Both the position numbers and the translations under genes were made by a program. A stretch of 64,000 nucleotides of DNA from assembly GCF_037975245.1 (NCBI RefSeq), contig NC_092567.1, positions 8,928,714 to 8,992,713 of the forward strand, written 5' to 3'. The notes under the pieces were generated by a model. It saw only the letters and a program-made list of their open reading frames with translations. It had not been told where the DNA came from and made no database searches. Source of the DNA: Apostichopus japonicus (Eukaryota > Echinodermata > Holothuroidea > Aspidochirotida > Stichopodidae). Shown one piece after another: positions 23,046-35,004 of this stretch (position 1 is its first letter; every line of letters starts with the position of its first letter).

Positions 23046-24100
23046 CCGTATCAAGTCTGTATCATATGACGTTTAGATTACCAGAATGAAACTAAATGGT
23101 GCTGTTAGCTCCAGAATGCTATTTTGTTATCTGTTTTAGAAAAGGCCAATTATTAGAGACAGTATATTTGTATCTCGATTGCCCTTTACAGGTACCCTAA
23201 AAAGTTCATCGGGACGCATCTAAAATATGTCCCTCTTTTCCCAGTGAGAACACTATTGCATCTTCGTTATCCATCTTTTTAAAACAAGATACTTTAATAC
23301 GCAATGGAACTGAATCATCTTATCTTCAATCTATAAAGATATACAGTATAGTCATATATCGTAATAATGATAATATCAACTAACTAAGAAACAATTAAAC
23401 GATACCACGGGGCAAACTTCGTAAGATTTTTGTATTTGTTTGTTGTGTAAACAGTGACTGTCATACAACGGTAGTAAAGTACGTTACAAATTTAGTTTGT
23501 GGTGCAGGCTAAGTAAATAGCGATAATAATAGGCAAGCAAGTTCCTGATTACGAAAGGTAGGTTAGATGTTAAAATATATGTTCATATTAATATAGTAAG
23601 TTATGATAACGAAAGATAGATACGAAAATAAGTATATTCATATTAAGAAGCAAAAAACAAGCAACCTTTAAAGAACGGGAAGCCCTGTTATTTGAAGTCC
23701 CTTTTTCTCATGTTCTGATATGTAACTTGTGAAACACGTTTGTTTTGTTATTTTTTATGGAAATCACTGGTTTATACGACTGAAAATCATCTATTCCTTT
23801 AGTAGTTTATCATCAAATGACAATAGATGACACATTATTGATTTAAATGTTACTGTAAGCTGAACTTTGAGCTGAGTTTATCACAGTGTCTTCACCAAGC
23901 CAATGCTTGTCAAGTCAAGTCACAAGTATTTCGCTCATGTCAAGCGTATAACAGCAGCTTATATAGTCATTCTAGACGTAAGCCTAATGATAATCGACGA
24001 CCGATGCTCAACGAGGCATCTTTGTCAAGTGATTCGGGTCCTGTGAATGACGTGTTTCAGTGAGCTCTTGTTACAATGTTATGGAGGCTACTCTTTTCTA
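23046..24100. other. non-coding DNA
   Basis: AT-rich, no gene or recognised repeat. Confidence 0.5.
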
Positions 24101-24139
24101 CAAGAGTAGCCATATATACTTGGCAGCAACTGAAGTAAT

Positions 24140-24430
24140 CTTGTACCATTATGGAGGGCAGGAGTAGAGGGGTAGCTAGGGGAGGGGATAGGCCGTCAAA
24201 TATATGTCTACCACCCCCAGTCATATACACTGGGCAGTAACTGAACTTCAGTGAGTAAAACCGGTGTACTTTTACTCTCTCAATACGCAAATATGACGTT
24301 AATACAAAATCAAAGATTTACTTACTCTGTACAGAGACTAATCTTGTATCATAATGGAGGGCAGAGTAGGAGCAGAAGGGTCTATACGGGAGGGCAATAG
24401 GCCCTCAAATATTTGTCTGCCACCCCTTGA
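24140..24430. repeat. two copies of a 90-bp segment, about 200 bp apart
   Basis: Blocks at about 24140-24218 and 24336-24428 share AATCTTGTA(C/T)CAT(T/A)ATGGAGGGCAG, then a GGGGA(G)GG-rich stretch, then (T/C)GTCAAATAT-TGTCT-CCACC. Direct orientation. Confidence 0.65.
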
Positions 24431-25694
24431 AATTATCGAAACTGGAATAGAGATAAAAATTACAGTATGAAACATTATTGCCTAGGTTTCCTTTTTTCTG
24501 TTGGTTTTATCTGTACCAGGCGTTAACATCCGCTCCAACTGTTATTACCAAGTACGCAATATAATATCTGAGGGTTGCTCAGAAGGAACATTGAACCCAG
24601 AATTTTTTTTAAACATTCTTGGTCGAATTAACCCTGCTTATACCTCGACTTTTGACTATTATTTTCGAAAACAAAAAGGATTTTACATCTTGACATTTTG
24701 TGGTTTTATTTCTGATATTTGATTTTTCTTATAGAACAATTTAGAATGATATCGCAACCTTCCACGCTTTATAGAAATTGTAACGTTTCTCATAAAGTTT
24801 TGACGATTATCTCGAAATGTCGTCACCAAACGTTTACTGAAAATATGAATTTCATTAAAAATGGAACATTTGATTACCTCGCATTGTTTGGCTAACAAAG
24901 GATCCAGCCGAATGACTCAGTGATGCCTTAAAGTAGCCTACAACCGTAGATGAGTGGACCTGGTGTCCTCGACACTGAGGAATTTCTTGATCTAACAAGT
25001 GAACTAAAGGAAGGTGTGATAATGCACCCCCCCCCTTCTTCCCTCCAGTCGCCCCTTCCGACTCACACACCTCCCTTTGACACTCCAGGTATTCGGTCTG
25101 TCGGTACAACGAATATCACCTGCATGTAATTGTGTTATTATACTAATTCACGTCACAAGAACACTCCGTCTTCAACGCAATCCAATTCCATGATATTAAA
25201 CTACATGGCTATGCACTGAATGTAAGGAAAGATAGAACAAACACCGTCTTTAACCATTACGCCCCCATCACCATCCCATCCCTAGTAATTCCACAGTATA
25301 TGTGACTCCATGTGTGGCTCCATGTAGTGGGTCACGTTTTTCATCGTATATCGAGTGAAATATAGGCTTACTTTGTACTATGGAAACTGTGTACAACTAG
25401 CGCATTGTATGTAAATACTAACAACATCGAACAAACAGACAAGTCGTTCCAGACCCCAGGAAGAGTACACAGTTTTCTGAGACATTAGGGAGCAAAACAC
25501 TGCTTCGTGATAACATGTACCGAGATACCAAACTAATAGGTAGCGTGGTTTAGATTTCAATTCTAACCAGTACTTTACATACGGAGTAGTACTACAACAT
25601 CCTTAGTTTAATAGTGTAAGTATAAATGCAATGTACAAACAAAACAACAATAACTCACCTCTTTTAAGTTCAGCTGGGGTTAACAATGTATAAT
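24431..25694. other. non-coding DNA
   Basis: No gene recognised. A C-run lies near 25027. Confidence 0.45.
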
Positions 25695-26074
25695 TTTATA
25701 TATAAAGCATTATTATACAAGTATATATGAACAACGGAAAATGGCTAGGAATGAAAAACAATGAAACACAAAGAAAAAGAGGATTTTAAGTTTTAAACAG
25801 TAAACAATATAATCAGCATCTCATGAATAATCATCAACCAGATACATACACATGAGAGGGTATAAATATATCATTTTCAGTGAATTAGGGTTTACATTAC
25901 CTTTCACATGAATGTTCTGTATGTAAAGGCGAACATGAATTATGAATGGTTGGGTATACGTCATGGACAGAAACGAATCATACAGTCTCTGGCCCTATAC
26001 ATCATACAAAGTTCACTAATATATTGGTCACTCAGCCGCTTGAGGAATTCTTTAAAAAAAAAAAAAAAAAAAAA
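25695..26074. repeat. dispersed repeat, copy 1, ending in poly-A
   Basis: Aligns with 35005-35390 in the same orientation (shared words include ATCAGCATCTCATGAATAAT, CATGAATTATGAATGGTTGG and ACAGTCTCTGGCC). This copy ends in an A-run of about 22 (26053-26074), which the other copy lacks. It could be an old retroposed or duplicated non-coding sequence; no coding potential was recognised. Confidence 0.8.
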
Positions 26075-26248
26075 ACGTAAATACCTTGATCTGCAGAGTA
26101 AAATTGTTATTAATCAGGGAAAAAAAATTCAACCATAGCAGTACCATATATGTCGGACACCACCAAGAAATCAATTAAATCCCTTTATAAATCGAATGAT
26201 TGCTTCTGAAGGAAGGTCCATTACACCCTAGCAATCCCTACCTATAAA

Positions 26249-26342
26249 CTCTTTTTCAGGCTTGCTATTGTAAAGTGATGTGAGAAGTCATTTAAGTTTA
26301 AGGTTGGGACGATTGTTTTATTCAATTTCCAGTCAGCATTTT
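26249..26342. repeat. 95-bp dispersed repeat, copy 2
   Basis: Partner of 20004-20098. The flanking sequences differ. Confidence 0.85.
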
Positions 26343-27050
26343 GACCCATTACATACACAGTAGGCAAATATGACGTCATTCGGTCAGACCACATAATATA
26401 GCTTGTATAGGCAAGCAATACTAACTAAGGAAACCTGTCGTAAACAATTGTCAACAATATAAGTACGGTTCATTATTATTATAATATATTAAGTAACGAC
26501 AGTTAACGATAACCCTTGTGTATGGTATATTCTCTAAAAACTATGGCAAGCCAAAGGGGGAGGGGGAGGGGAGGGGGGGGGGAAAGGGTGGTCGACCGCC
26601 CATCTTCCTTCACGGAATTGTTGTGGCGTTCAGCCGGTGCATAATTACACCACTGCTACAGTAATCCCTGTCTCTTTTTCAACCTTAAAAAATATGTATT
26701 AGCAAAGCCTTGCGCTTAGAACTACATATATGGATGACATTTATATTCTAAATACGCCTCAAAATGCACCGATTGACGTCTTAACTTTTATTGGGGGTGG
26801 GGAGGATGGTTGGACCCTAGACCCGCTACGTGATAGTCGGCTTGAATGACCACGGGGCATCATCCTCTCATTTATGAAATCTTTGGTTCGCATCTAGTCC
26901 TTTTTGGAATGGTTCAGGTTCCTAACTTAATCCATCAATGGGCAAGTTTGAATATGTCCTCCACTTTTGAAATCCTGCGCAAGCACCTGTCTATGACCCT
27001 GCATAGAGCTGTAGTACATGACTATATCGGGACATACAATGTAGTGTCTG
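26343..27050. other. non-coding DNA
   Basis: No gene recognised. G-rich patch at 26555-26590. Confidence 0.45.
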
Positions 27051-27317
27051 TGTTGCTCCATACCTTGCAAGGAACTGTCACGGAATGAAGAGAAGGGAGC
27101 TGTCACTGAGTACTTTGCAGTAACTTGATCTGTCATAATATATAATGAGTGTAAATCATAATTGTAATTAATTAATCATAAAGGTGTTGCTTCATACCTT
27201 GCAAGGAACTGTCACGGAATGAAGAGAAAGGGAGCTGTCACTGAGTTCTTTGGTATAACTTGATCTGTCATAATATATAATGAGTGTATATCATAATTGT
27301 AATTAATTAATCATAAT
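27051..27317. repeat. tandem duplication, 134-bp unit
   Basis: Two units (27051-27184 and 27185-27317) with over 90% identity by eye, each containing GGAACTGTCACGGAATGAAG and ending TAATTAATTAATCATAA. The GGGAGCTGTCACTGAG word inside each unit is the same as the core of the hairpin array that follows. Confidence 0.9.
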
Positions 27318-28022
27318 CAGGGAGCTGTTACATATAGAGCTCCCTGCTATAATTAGGGAGCTGTCACTGAGAAGAGCTCCCTGCTATAATTAGGAAGCTG
27401 TCACTGAGAATAACACCCTGCTATAATAAGGGAGTTGTCCCTGGGAAGAGCTACCTGCTATAATTGAGGAGCTGTTACATATAGAGCTCCCTGGTATAAT
27501 TAGGGAGCTGTTACATATAGAGCTCCCTGCTATAATTAGGGAGCTGTCACTGAGAATAGCTCCCTGCTATAATTAGGAAGCTGTCACTGAGAAGAGCTCC
27601 CTGCTGTAATTAGTGAGTTGTCCCTGGGAAGAGCTACCTGCTATAATTGAGGAGCTGTTATACATAGAGAGCTCCCTGCTGTAATTATGGAGCTGTCACT
27701 GAGAAGATCTCCCTGCTATAATTAGGGAGTTGTCCCTGGGAAGAGCTACCTGCTATAATTGAGGAGCTGTTACATATAGAGCTCCCTGGTATAATTAGGG
27801 AGCTGTTACATATAGAGCTCCCTGCTATAATTATGGAGCTGTCACTGACAATAGCTCCCTGCTATAATTAGGAAGCTTTTACTGAGAAGAGCTCCCTGCT
27901 ATAATAAGGGAGCTGTTACTGAGATATCTCCCTGCTATAATTAGGGAGCTGTTGCATATTGAGCTCCGTACTGTAATTAGACATCGGTCTTCGAGAGAGA
28001 ACCCTGTTATAATTAGGGAACC
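27318..28022. repeat. 36-bp minisatellite of hairpin units
   Basis: About 19 units of the form GGGAGCT-(TGTTACATATAG or TGTCACTGAGAAG)-AGCTCCC-TGCTATAATTA. The two arms GGGAGCT and AGCTCCC are complementary, so each unit can form a 7-bp hairpin. Two loop variants alternate irregularly, and a few units have damaged arms. Confidence 0.92.
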
Positions 28023-28741
28023 CCCTCGTTATTATATGTAGTTTATGTGTTTGCATACGTATATGCATACAGGATCAAAGTATCAACATATAACTATATC
28101 AGTGATATAGTAAATTGTTTGTTTGTTATGTAAATATCGAGTGACGGAAGGCTATATACATATTGTGAGTAGCGTGATATATATTCAGATTTTTATCGCC
28201 GTTAAAAGTAAACATTACACGACGATTGCATATATGTTTGCATGGACTTAAGTGTGTTCTATCACTGCAGGTACACAGTAACTCAGAACAGAGCAAAATG
28301 AACGAATGCTACACATTTCATGTGCGATACTTCCTCAGCGCTAACTTAGGCCTCAAATCTACAAGTCATTCACTTTCTTTGAAATGAGCGTATAAAATAG
28401 AGACGGGAGACGTTGGGGGGGGGGGGCAGAGGTGTGAAAAGGTGAAAGATAGTTCCACTAATCTAGGCATGTCTTCGTATGTAAGCTTCATTTTCATCAT
28501 GAGACTATATCCTCGCTGTTCGCGAGTCAGGAGAGGAATTAAAATAAATCGAGGCAGATAAAGGTGCTCATTTATACATTGTGTACCTCTGTGTCATGTT
28601 CAGACCAAGTTATAAAATATTACATATCATAACCAACACCTCAATCGTGTCTAAGCACTTAATTATATAAATGTAATACTCCATTCTCTTATATCAAATC
28701 CGCCAACTTCTTGTCTAATTTCAACATTCCTGGTGGACAAA
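28023..28741. other. non-coding DNA
   Basis: No gene recognised. G-run near 28417. Confidence 0.45.
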
Positions 28742-29594
28742 TATGGAACGCGAAAAGGGAAACCACATTTCGTTGTCTAAACTAAGTTTGTTGCTGTCTA
28801 AACTAAAGTTGTTGCTGCTGTTTTATCATGTTGTTGCTCAAACTTACGTTGTTGTCAATACCTACATTGTTGTCTAAACTTACGTTGTTGTCTAAACTTT
28901 CGTTGCTGCCTAAACTTACGTTTTTGCCTTAACTTACGTTGCTGCCTAAACTTACGTTGTTGTCTAAACCTACGTTGCCGTCTAAAGTTGGTTCCGTTGT
29001 CTACTAACGTTATTGCCCAATCACGTGATATAAAAATATGGGCTACTCGCGCGAAATTCAACTTGCGCTGTATATACATACACGTCGTTAATTTGCTGAC
29101 CAATTACGAAATAGTCAGTAAGATTGACATGTATCCCAACCCAATTACAAACCGGTAAACGCTCTCCACCATGCTACATACATGAGCTGACCCCGTCCAC
29201 TTTGCTCCTCTAGTAACTTCCCGTATATGCGAAGAACAAAGGCGGCCTTGTCCCAGGGAGTTGTTATGGAACTCCTTGCTTGTCCATGGGACTGTTTTCC
29301 TAAACCCAGGCAGCAAGAACCTACCCCCTGCGTACAGTAATCATATGAAGCCCATGTGGTAAAGCAATTGTTGAACAGCGCCGATGGCAACAATGTAAGC
29401 GCGAAAAGAGCAAACTGATTTCGTTGTCTAATCTAAGTTTGTTGTTGCCTAAACTAAAGTTGTTGCTGCTGTTTCACCATGCTGTTGCTCAAACTCACGT
29501 TGATGTCTAAAATTCCGTTGTCTAAACTTACGTCGTTGTCTAAACTTACGTTAAACTTAGCAACGAAATAAGTTTGCCCTTTTCGCGTTCCATA
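28742..29594. mobile_element. foldback-type element with internal 18-bp repeats
   Basis: It begins TATGGAACGCGAAAAGGG and ends with the inverse CCCTTTTCGCGTTCCATA. It is flanked by GACAAA on both sides (28736-28741 and 29595-29600). Inside the left end is an array of an 18-bp unit like GTTGTCTAAACTTACGTT (about 28845-28990), and a similar array lies at 29470-29555. The left arm also recurs in direct orientation at about 29398-29510, suggesting an internal duplication or nested copy. No transposase. The 6-bp TSD does not fix a superfamily. Confidence 0.75.
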
Positions 29595-30236
29595 GACAAA
29601 TGCATTTAAATCCCCACTCCCACCCCCGAACGCTACTAACCGATATAGTGGCGGGTGGTAACACCGGATTGTTAGCAGGCGCGTATCCAGGGAGGGGGCG
29701 TTGGGGGCGCGCGCCCCCCGGGTAAGAAAAGGAGGAGAGAAAAAAGAGAAGAAAAAGGAAAAAAGAGGGGGAAAAAGAGGAGGAGAAGAGGAAGGAAGGG
29801 AAAAGAAAAAGAAGAAAGAGAGAAAAGGAGAAAAAGAGGGAGTAGAAGAAAAACGCCAAGACACCGGGAAGAGAAAGAGGAACAGTGACATCATTACAGC
29901 GCTGGTCCCTATTATATACACAGGGTAGCCAGTGACGGATCAAGGATTTCGGAAGGGGCGTTTGCCTCACCCTACCCCTTACACCGACAATTACATTTTT
30001 GACGTTTGCTAATGTAAACAACGAAATGTCTTATGTAGATGGAGAAAAAGGCATGGAGGTCCAATTATGTCAAAACTCTCTTTTACATTAGAAATGGCGA
30101 ATTAGGGGCTGCAGCCCCCCCCCCCCCCCCCCGCGCCTCCCACGCCTATGTGTGTAGTGTTCGGTTTCGGAAATATCTGCTATTTTTTTCATTTCCTTCA
30201 ACCAAGTTTTATAATAGCCGTTGTAAGAGGTTTTAA

Positions 30237-31750
30237 CATGGGCGGCGATCCGTACTTCCGAGTGGGGGGGGGGGGGGGGATATGACCTTGTTGACTATCT
30301 AAGCGTAGCGCCACCATGTGTTGGCGCGAAGCGTACAAGAAAATTTTGGGATTAACAAACCCTCTAGATGGCTGGAAACGGCACTTCCCGAGGTTTCCAA
30401 GCGGCATATTCCCAACTTTAAAATAGGGATATCATGTCCGAAATATCTCATAATCAGGATCCAAAATAATTTTTTTTTTAATTTCGGGTGTTCTTTTGGG
30501 AAAATTGCCCCTGTCAATCTTGTTTCAGGCGCTACGTTAGAATGTTCGAGAACTCTTTGATATTATTCGATGAAGAAAATGGCCTCATGCAGGCTATTAT
30601 AGGCCTATACACATGCAATACACAATTACACATAGTTACATTCCTAGATACCGATTGCTAGGGCATCCAGGTGAAATGTGTATTTAGCTTTACCGTGGTA
30701 ACGTGAGATTCTCAGCTGTTCGAGGGAACATGTACGTGTGTAGGCCTACTATAGGGCCTATATGAATCATCGAGGTAAATGAATCTGGAGGATTCATGTC
30801 AATTGGGCGCGCGCGTACCATGCATGGAGGGTCATGTGATGTGTTTCAGGGTGGTACTAATATATTACTCTCCCCATTACGCATGATGATTTCACCCAAC
30901 TAGTACGTAAATGTGTATGCGTGCTTAGAGCAGCAGACGACGTGCACCCGTTACCTAGCAATAACCTTGCCTGTAGCCTGACGTGTAGCTATATTCCCGT
31001 CGAGCAGCATTAGGCTCTGTCCCATGGAGAATTCCGTGGTTGCACTGAACTAAACATTTCCCCACAGCAACACGTCCAGTTCAACAATCCTTTTCGACAA
31101 AAAATCGTTCTTGAAATACAATTCAGACATCGACATCGACATTTTCCGCTGCAAGCCCAATGTATCTATACTTGTTCTGTGCCAGCATGTCTAACGTTAG
31201 CATTATTAGCACTATTTCGTAGGCCTGAAGTACCAGTACCTTCTTATGCCGTTAGTTCCATGTCCGAACCGACAAATCTTTTACGAAGTAACTAACACTA
31301 TTCTCGAACTGCTACAGAGAAATATCAGTTTGGTACTACCCTGGAACACATCACATGACCCTCCATGCATGGTACGCTCGCGCCCAATTGACATGAATCC
31401 TCCAGATTCATTTACCTCGATGGATATGAATACTATGAGGGTGCATATATGTACTATATCAATACCGTGGGCGCAATAATACATTTTGTTGTTCTAGGGC
31501 CAATGAAGCCTACAGTCAACTATTCTTGCTTTATAAAGACGCTTTATTTGAAAAGATCGCACTGCGTTTATGGTAGGCGAGAAATGAAGCTAAAAAAGAG
31601 CCGTACAATAACGATGATGCATAAATGTAGGCATGAAAATATTCTTATCCCTGGCATTTGGTGGGGGAATATGGTGTATTACATCCCCTCCACCCATTTT
31701 CATGGGGGGGGGGGATATATCCCCCCTTCCCCCCAGGATCGCCGCCCATG
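30237..31750. mobile_element. hAT-like element, 8-bp TSD, nested
   Basis: It starts CATGGGCGGCGATCC and ends GGATCGCCGCCCATG, a perfect 15-bp inverted repeat. The TSD GGTTTTAA is perfect (30229-30236 and 31751-31758). Removing it restores the sequence seen in the uninterrupted copies ('gttttaatatttgtaca'), which proves the boundary. A G-run follows the left end, then a copy of the 12-copy module on the minus strand at about 30293-30340. A further inverted-repeat unit lies inside (30768-31422). Confidence 0.95.
30768..31422. mobile_element. long-TIR (Mutator-like?) element, nested
   Basis: Arms of about 95 bp at 30768-30866 and 31326-31422 are inverse copies (left CATCGAGGTAAATGAATCTG; right CAGATTCATTTACCTCGATG; both contain CCTCCATGCATGGTAC or its inverse). 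The flanks TATATGAAT (30759-30767) and GATATGAAT (31423-31431) match at 8 of 9 positions. Long TIRs with a 9-bp TSD are typical of Mutator-like elements. No transposase. Confidence 0.6.
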
Positions 31751-32342
31751 GGTTTTAATATTTGTACACCAATAAATTAACTGTCTGAATTTTCGAAAAT
31801 TTCTGACCAACATTCTTTATCACACTGCCCTCTTCTCGTGCAATTTTGACCGGTCTGTTAGGGGTTGAAGGTTTTTCTATATTGGTTGTCCATAGATGAA
31901 ATTTTGTGCAACATTATGGGTATGTTTTGAAGTGAGTTTATTCACGAAAAATGTGAATTTTCAAATTCTGAACAAATAATGGGCTTGGAACCTTGAAAAG
32001 TGGGCCTGACGGATATTGTGGGCCGCGACGTAGAATCACCTATAAAAAGCAATGATCCACAGGACATGCGATGAGGTCGAACATGATTTGTGACTGGTGA
32101 CAATCTTCAAAAAGGTTATGGATGGAAAAAAAAAACTATCGGGAAATACTTGCAAGGTTCTCAGGCAAAAAGTGTACATCTGGTTGGTCATTTTCAAGCC
32201 CGAGAGGTGCCATTTCCGGTGATCTGGGTGGTATCAAAACCAGAAATTTTCTTGTACGCTGCGCGCCAACCGATGGTGGCGCTCCGCTTAGATAGTAATT
32301 CGCGCCCCCGGGTTAGAAAATCCTGGATACGCCCCTGGTTAG

Positions 32343-33732
32343 GATAATACTGCTTAATGTTTCTTCCTTTGTTTTGAGATGTGACAGACTCGAGTTTTGG
32401 GAACATATTGTTTCACTAATCAGTTATTACTACAAATTAACAGTAGACAGTGATTATTTCACCAGTATATAGGTGTAGGATATAAAGCTACAAACACAAC
32501 CAGCTGCTTTAAGTTAAATCCATCATGCTCTGATCAGGAGTATCAATTCGAATTGAGAGTTGGGTGGGGTAGGGGGCATAAATAGGAAACATGAATAAAC
32601 CGAAGGAGTCGACTTGGCGCAAAGCCTTTTTGGGTGGGGTTCAGGGGCGAATCCCCGCCAGTGGTCCAGGAGTCGGACTCTACAAATCTTCAGGTTTACT
32701 TCTGTTTGGTGCCTGAATTGATGTGTCATATTTAATAAAAGTCACATTTGACAAGATTAGCCTTGAATTAAAAAGACTTATCTATTTCACCTCCTGATGT
32801 AACTTATGGCATTAATCATGATTATTCAGATTTAAACTTAAACCCAAAAGGAAACATCTACACTTTGAACACAAGGTTATCTAGTTATCCAGACATATAC
32901 AACATGCACACATATGGTATTATAAGTACATTTGAAAAGCACTATTTGGTATTCAGGTACATTCACTTCATCGGAAACAACAAATCATAAAAATAAATAT
33001 AAACATCAGGGTGTAGCCTGGGTAGAATTCCTAGCAGCAGTTAAGGAACATCGAGAAAAAATGTATCGTCCATATGTTACATAGCGATGCTTTGATGTGC
33101 GGATATACGGTACCAGGCGCTTTCTCAAGAAATTTGAGTGGGTTGGTCATTTCCAAAAAGGGACCGTCATGACACTATCTAAGGACCTACTGTGGGTAGG
33201 GGAGGGGGAATGAGCTGAGTGAGTGGACCGTGCATTCTTAGTAAAACATTGTGGCACTAATATAGGGGATAACAGTGAAACATACGTAATAAGTATATTT
33301 ATGAACCGTAGTTTCACGTAAGACTGCTACACTGTTCATGCAGGTTAAATCTTTGGAGCTCTCTACCTTTATTTTTATTATAATCCCCCTCTGCCCCAGC
33401 CAGCCCCCCCCCCCTCTGAAAAACCACCAGAAACAGTAGTCGCATCAGAGATCGTGCATATACGTGATGAGCAGTTAAAGTAAACCTTATGTTACTTGAC
33501 CGCCATTCCTACACTACGTGCCTAGAATCTCAGAGTTTGCACACTACAGACTAATTAAATCAGAAGAAATGATATGAACATTTATCGTAGGCCTACTTTC
33601 ATTTAGAAAGTGTAAATCTCAAAGGGCAGCTACCCATGCGCAGGCTACGGCCCTGAATACTAAACTACTGCGTGTAAAGAGCAATGCACTGACCCTGTTA
33701 GGAAAGATAAAAAAATTACCGTTTATAACCAT
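32343..33732. other. non-coding DNA
   Basis: No gene or clear element. C-run near 33403. Confidence 0.45.
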
Positions 33733-34990
33733 CGTCCCCTCCATCCCCCAAACCCCTTCCATCTCCTCAACCCCCTCTATCTCCCCAACCCCACCATATC
33801 TCTCAAACCCCTCCATCTCCCCAACCCACTCCATCTCCTAAACCCCTCCATCTCCCTCAAACCCCTCCTACCCCACAAGACCCCTCCATCCCCACCTCAT
33901 TCATCTCCCCAACCCCTTCCATCTCCCTCACACCCCTCCATCCCCCACCCTCTCCAACTCCCCAACCCCCTCCCTCACACCCCTCCATCCCCCCACCCTC
34001 TCCAACTCCCCAACCCCTCCATCCCCACCCTCTCCAACTCCCTAACCCGCTCCATCAAACCCCTCCATCTCCCTCACACCCCACAATCCCCCACCCTCTC
34101 CAACTCCCCAACCCGCTCCATCTCCCTCACACCACTCCATCCCCCACCTTCTCCAACTCCCCAACCCCTCCCCAACCCCTCCCTCAAACCCCTCCATCTC
34201 CACCCTCTCAAACCCCTCCCTCAAACCCCTCCATCTCCCTCACACCCCACAATCCCCCACCCTCTCCAACCCCTCCCTCACACCCCTCCATCCCCCACCC
34301 TCTCCAACGCCCTAACCCGCTCCATCTCCATCAAACCCATTCATCTCCCCTCCATCCCCACCCTCTCCAACCCTCCATCTCCCTCCATCCCCACCCTGTC
34401 CAACTTCCCAACCCTCTCCATCTCCCTCACACCACTCCATCCCCCACCCTCTCCAACTCCCCAACCCCTCCCTCAAACCCCTCCATCTCCCTCCATCCCC
34501 ACCCTCTCCAACTCCCCAACCCTCTCCATCTCCCTCACACCACTCCATCCCCCACCCTCTCCAACTCCCCAACCCCTCCCTCAAACCCCTCCATCTCCCT
34601 CCATCTCCACCCTCTCCAACTTCCCAACCCGCTCCATCTCCCTCACACCCCTCCATTCCCCACCCTCTCCAACTCCCCAACCCCTCCATCAAACCCCTCC
34701 ATCTCCCTCAAACCCCTCCATCCCCACCCTCTCCAACTCCCCAACCCGCTCCATCTCCCTCACACCACTCCATCCCCCACCCTCTCCAACTCCCCAACCC
34801 CTCCCTCAAACCCCTCCATCTCCCTCCATCCCCACCCTCTCCAACTCCCCAACCCCCTCCATCTCCATCAAACCCCTACATCTCCATCAAACCTCTCCAT
34901 CTCCCTCAAACCCCTCCATCCCCCACCCTCTCCATCCCCACCCTCTCCATCCCCACCCTCTCCATCTCCCCTCTCTTTCTCCACTCCTCT
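33733..34990. repeat. 1.25 kb pyrimidine-rich minisatellite
   Basis: An array of C/T-rich units built from CCCCTCCATCTCCCTCAAAC, CACCCTCTCCAACTCCCCAA and CCCTCACACCACTCCATCCC, arranged in higher-order units of roughly 60-130 bp. G is almost absent from the + strand. The Gly/Glu/Trp/Met-rich frames on the minus strand are translations of the repeat and not genes. Confidence 0.95.
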
Positions 34991-35004
34991 AACAATTTAT
35001 TATA

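Larger units (their letters stand above)
29676..32337 (+). mobile_element. TIR element with 5-bp TSD, split by an insertion
   Basis: It starts CAGGCGCGTATCCAGGG and ends CCTGGATACGCCCCTG. It is flanked by GTTAG on both sides (29671-29675 and 32338-32342). The body is 29676-30236 plus 31759-32337; the rest is a later hAT-like insertion (30237-31750). The left part has a GCGCGCGCCCCCCGGGTAAG-like GC block and a 190-bp purine (GA) tract, then sequence shared with 55200-57083. The right end carries the GCGCCA...TGGCGC module. The 5-bp TSD recurs in the copy at 54958-57083, so it is a property of the family. hAT lineages with 5-bp TSDs (called hAT5) are known, which makes that a reasonable guess. 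Confidence 0.87.

Noticed and set aside
27318-28022. Possible CRISPR-like array
   Set aside because: Units are directly adjacent with no unique spacers, and the context is a eukaryotic genome.
29454-30021. Frames of about 155 codons rich in Phe, Ser and Leu (and Lys/Glu on the other strand)
   Set aside because: They are translations of the GA-rich tract of a transposon; the same tract recurs at 54990-55160.
34312-34692. 126-codon Gly/Trp/Glu-rich frame
   Set aside because: It is an artefact of the pyrimidine-rich minisatellite read from the minus strand.
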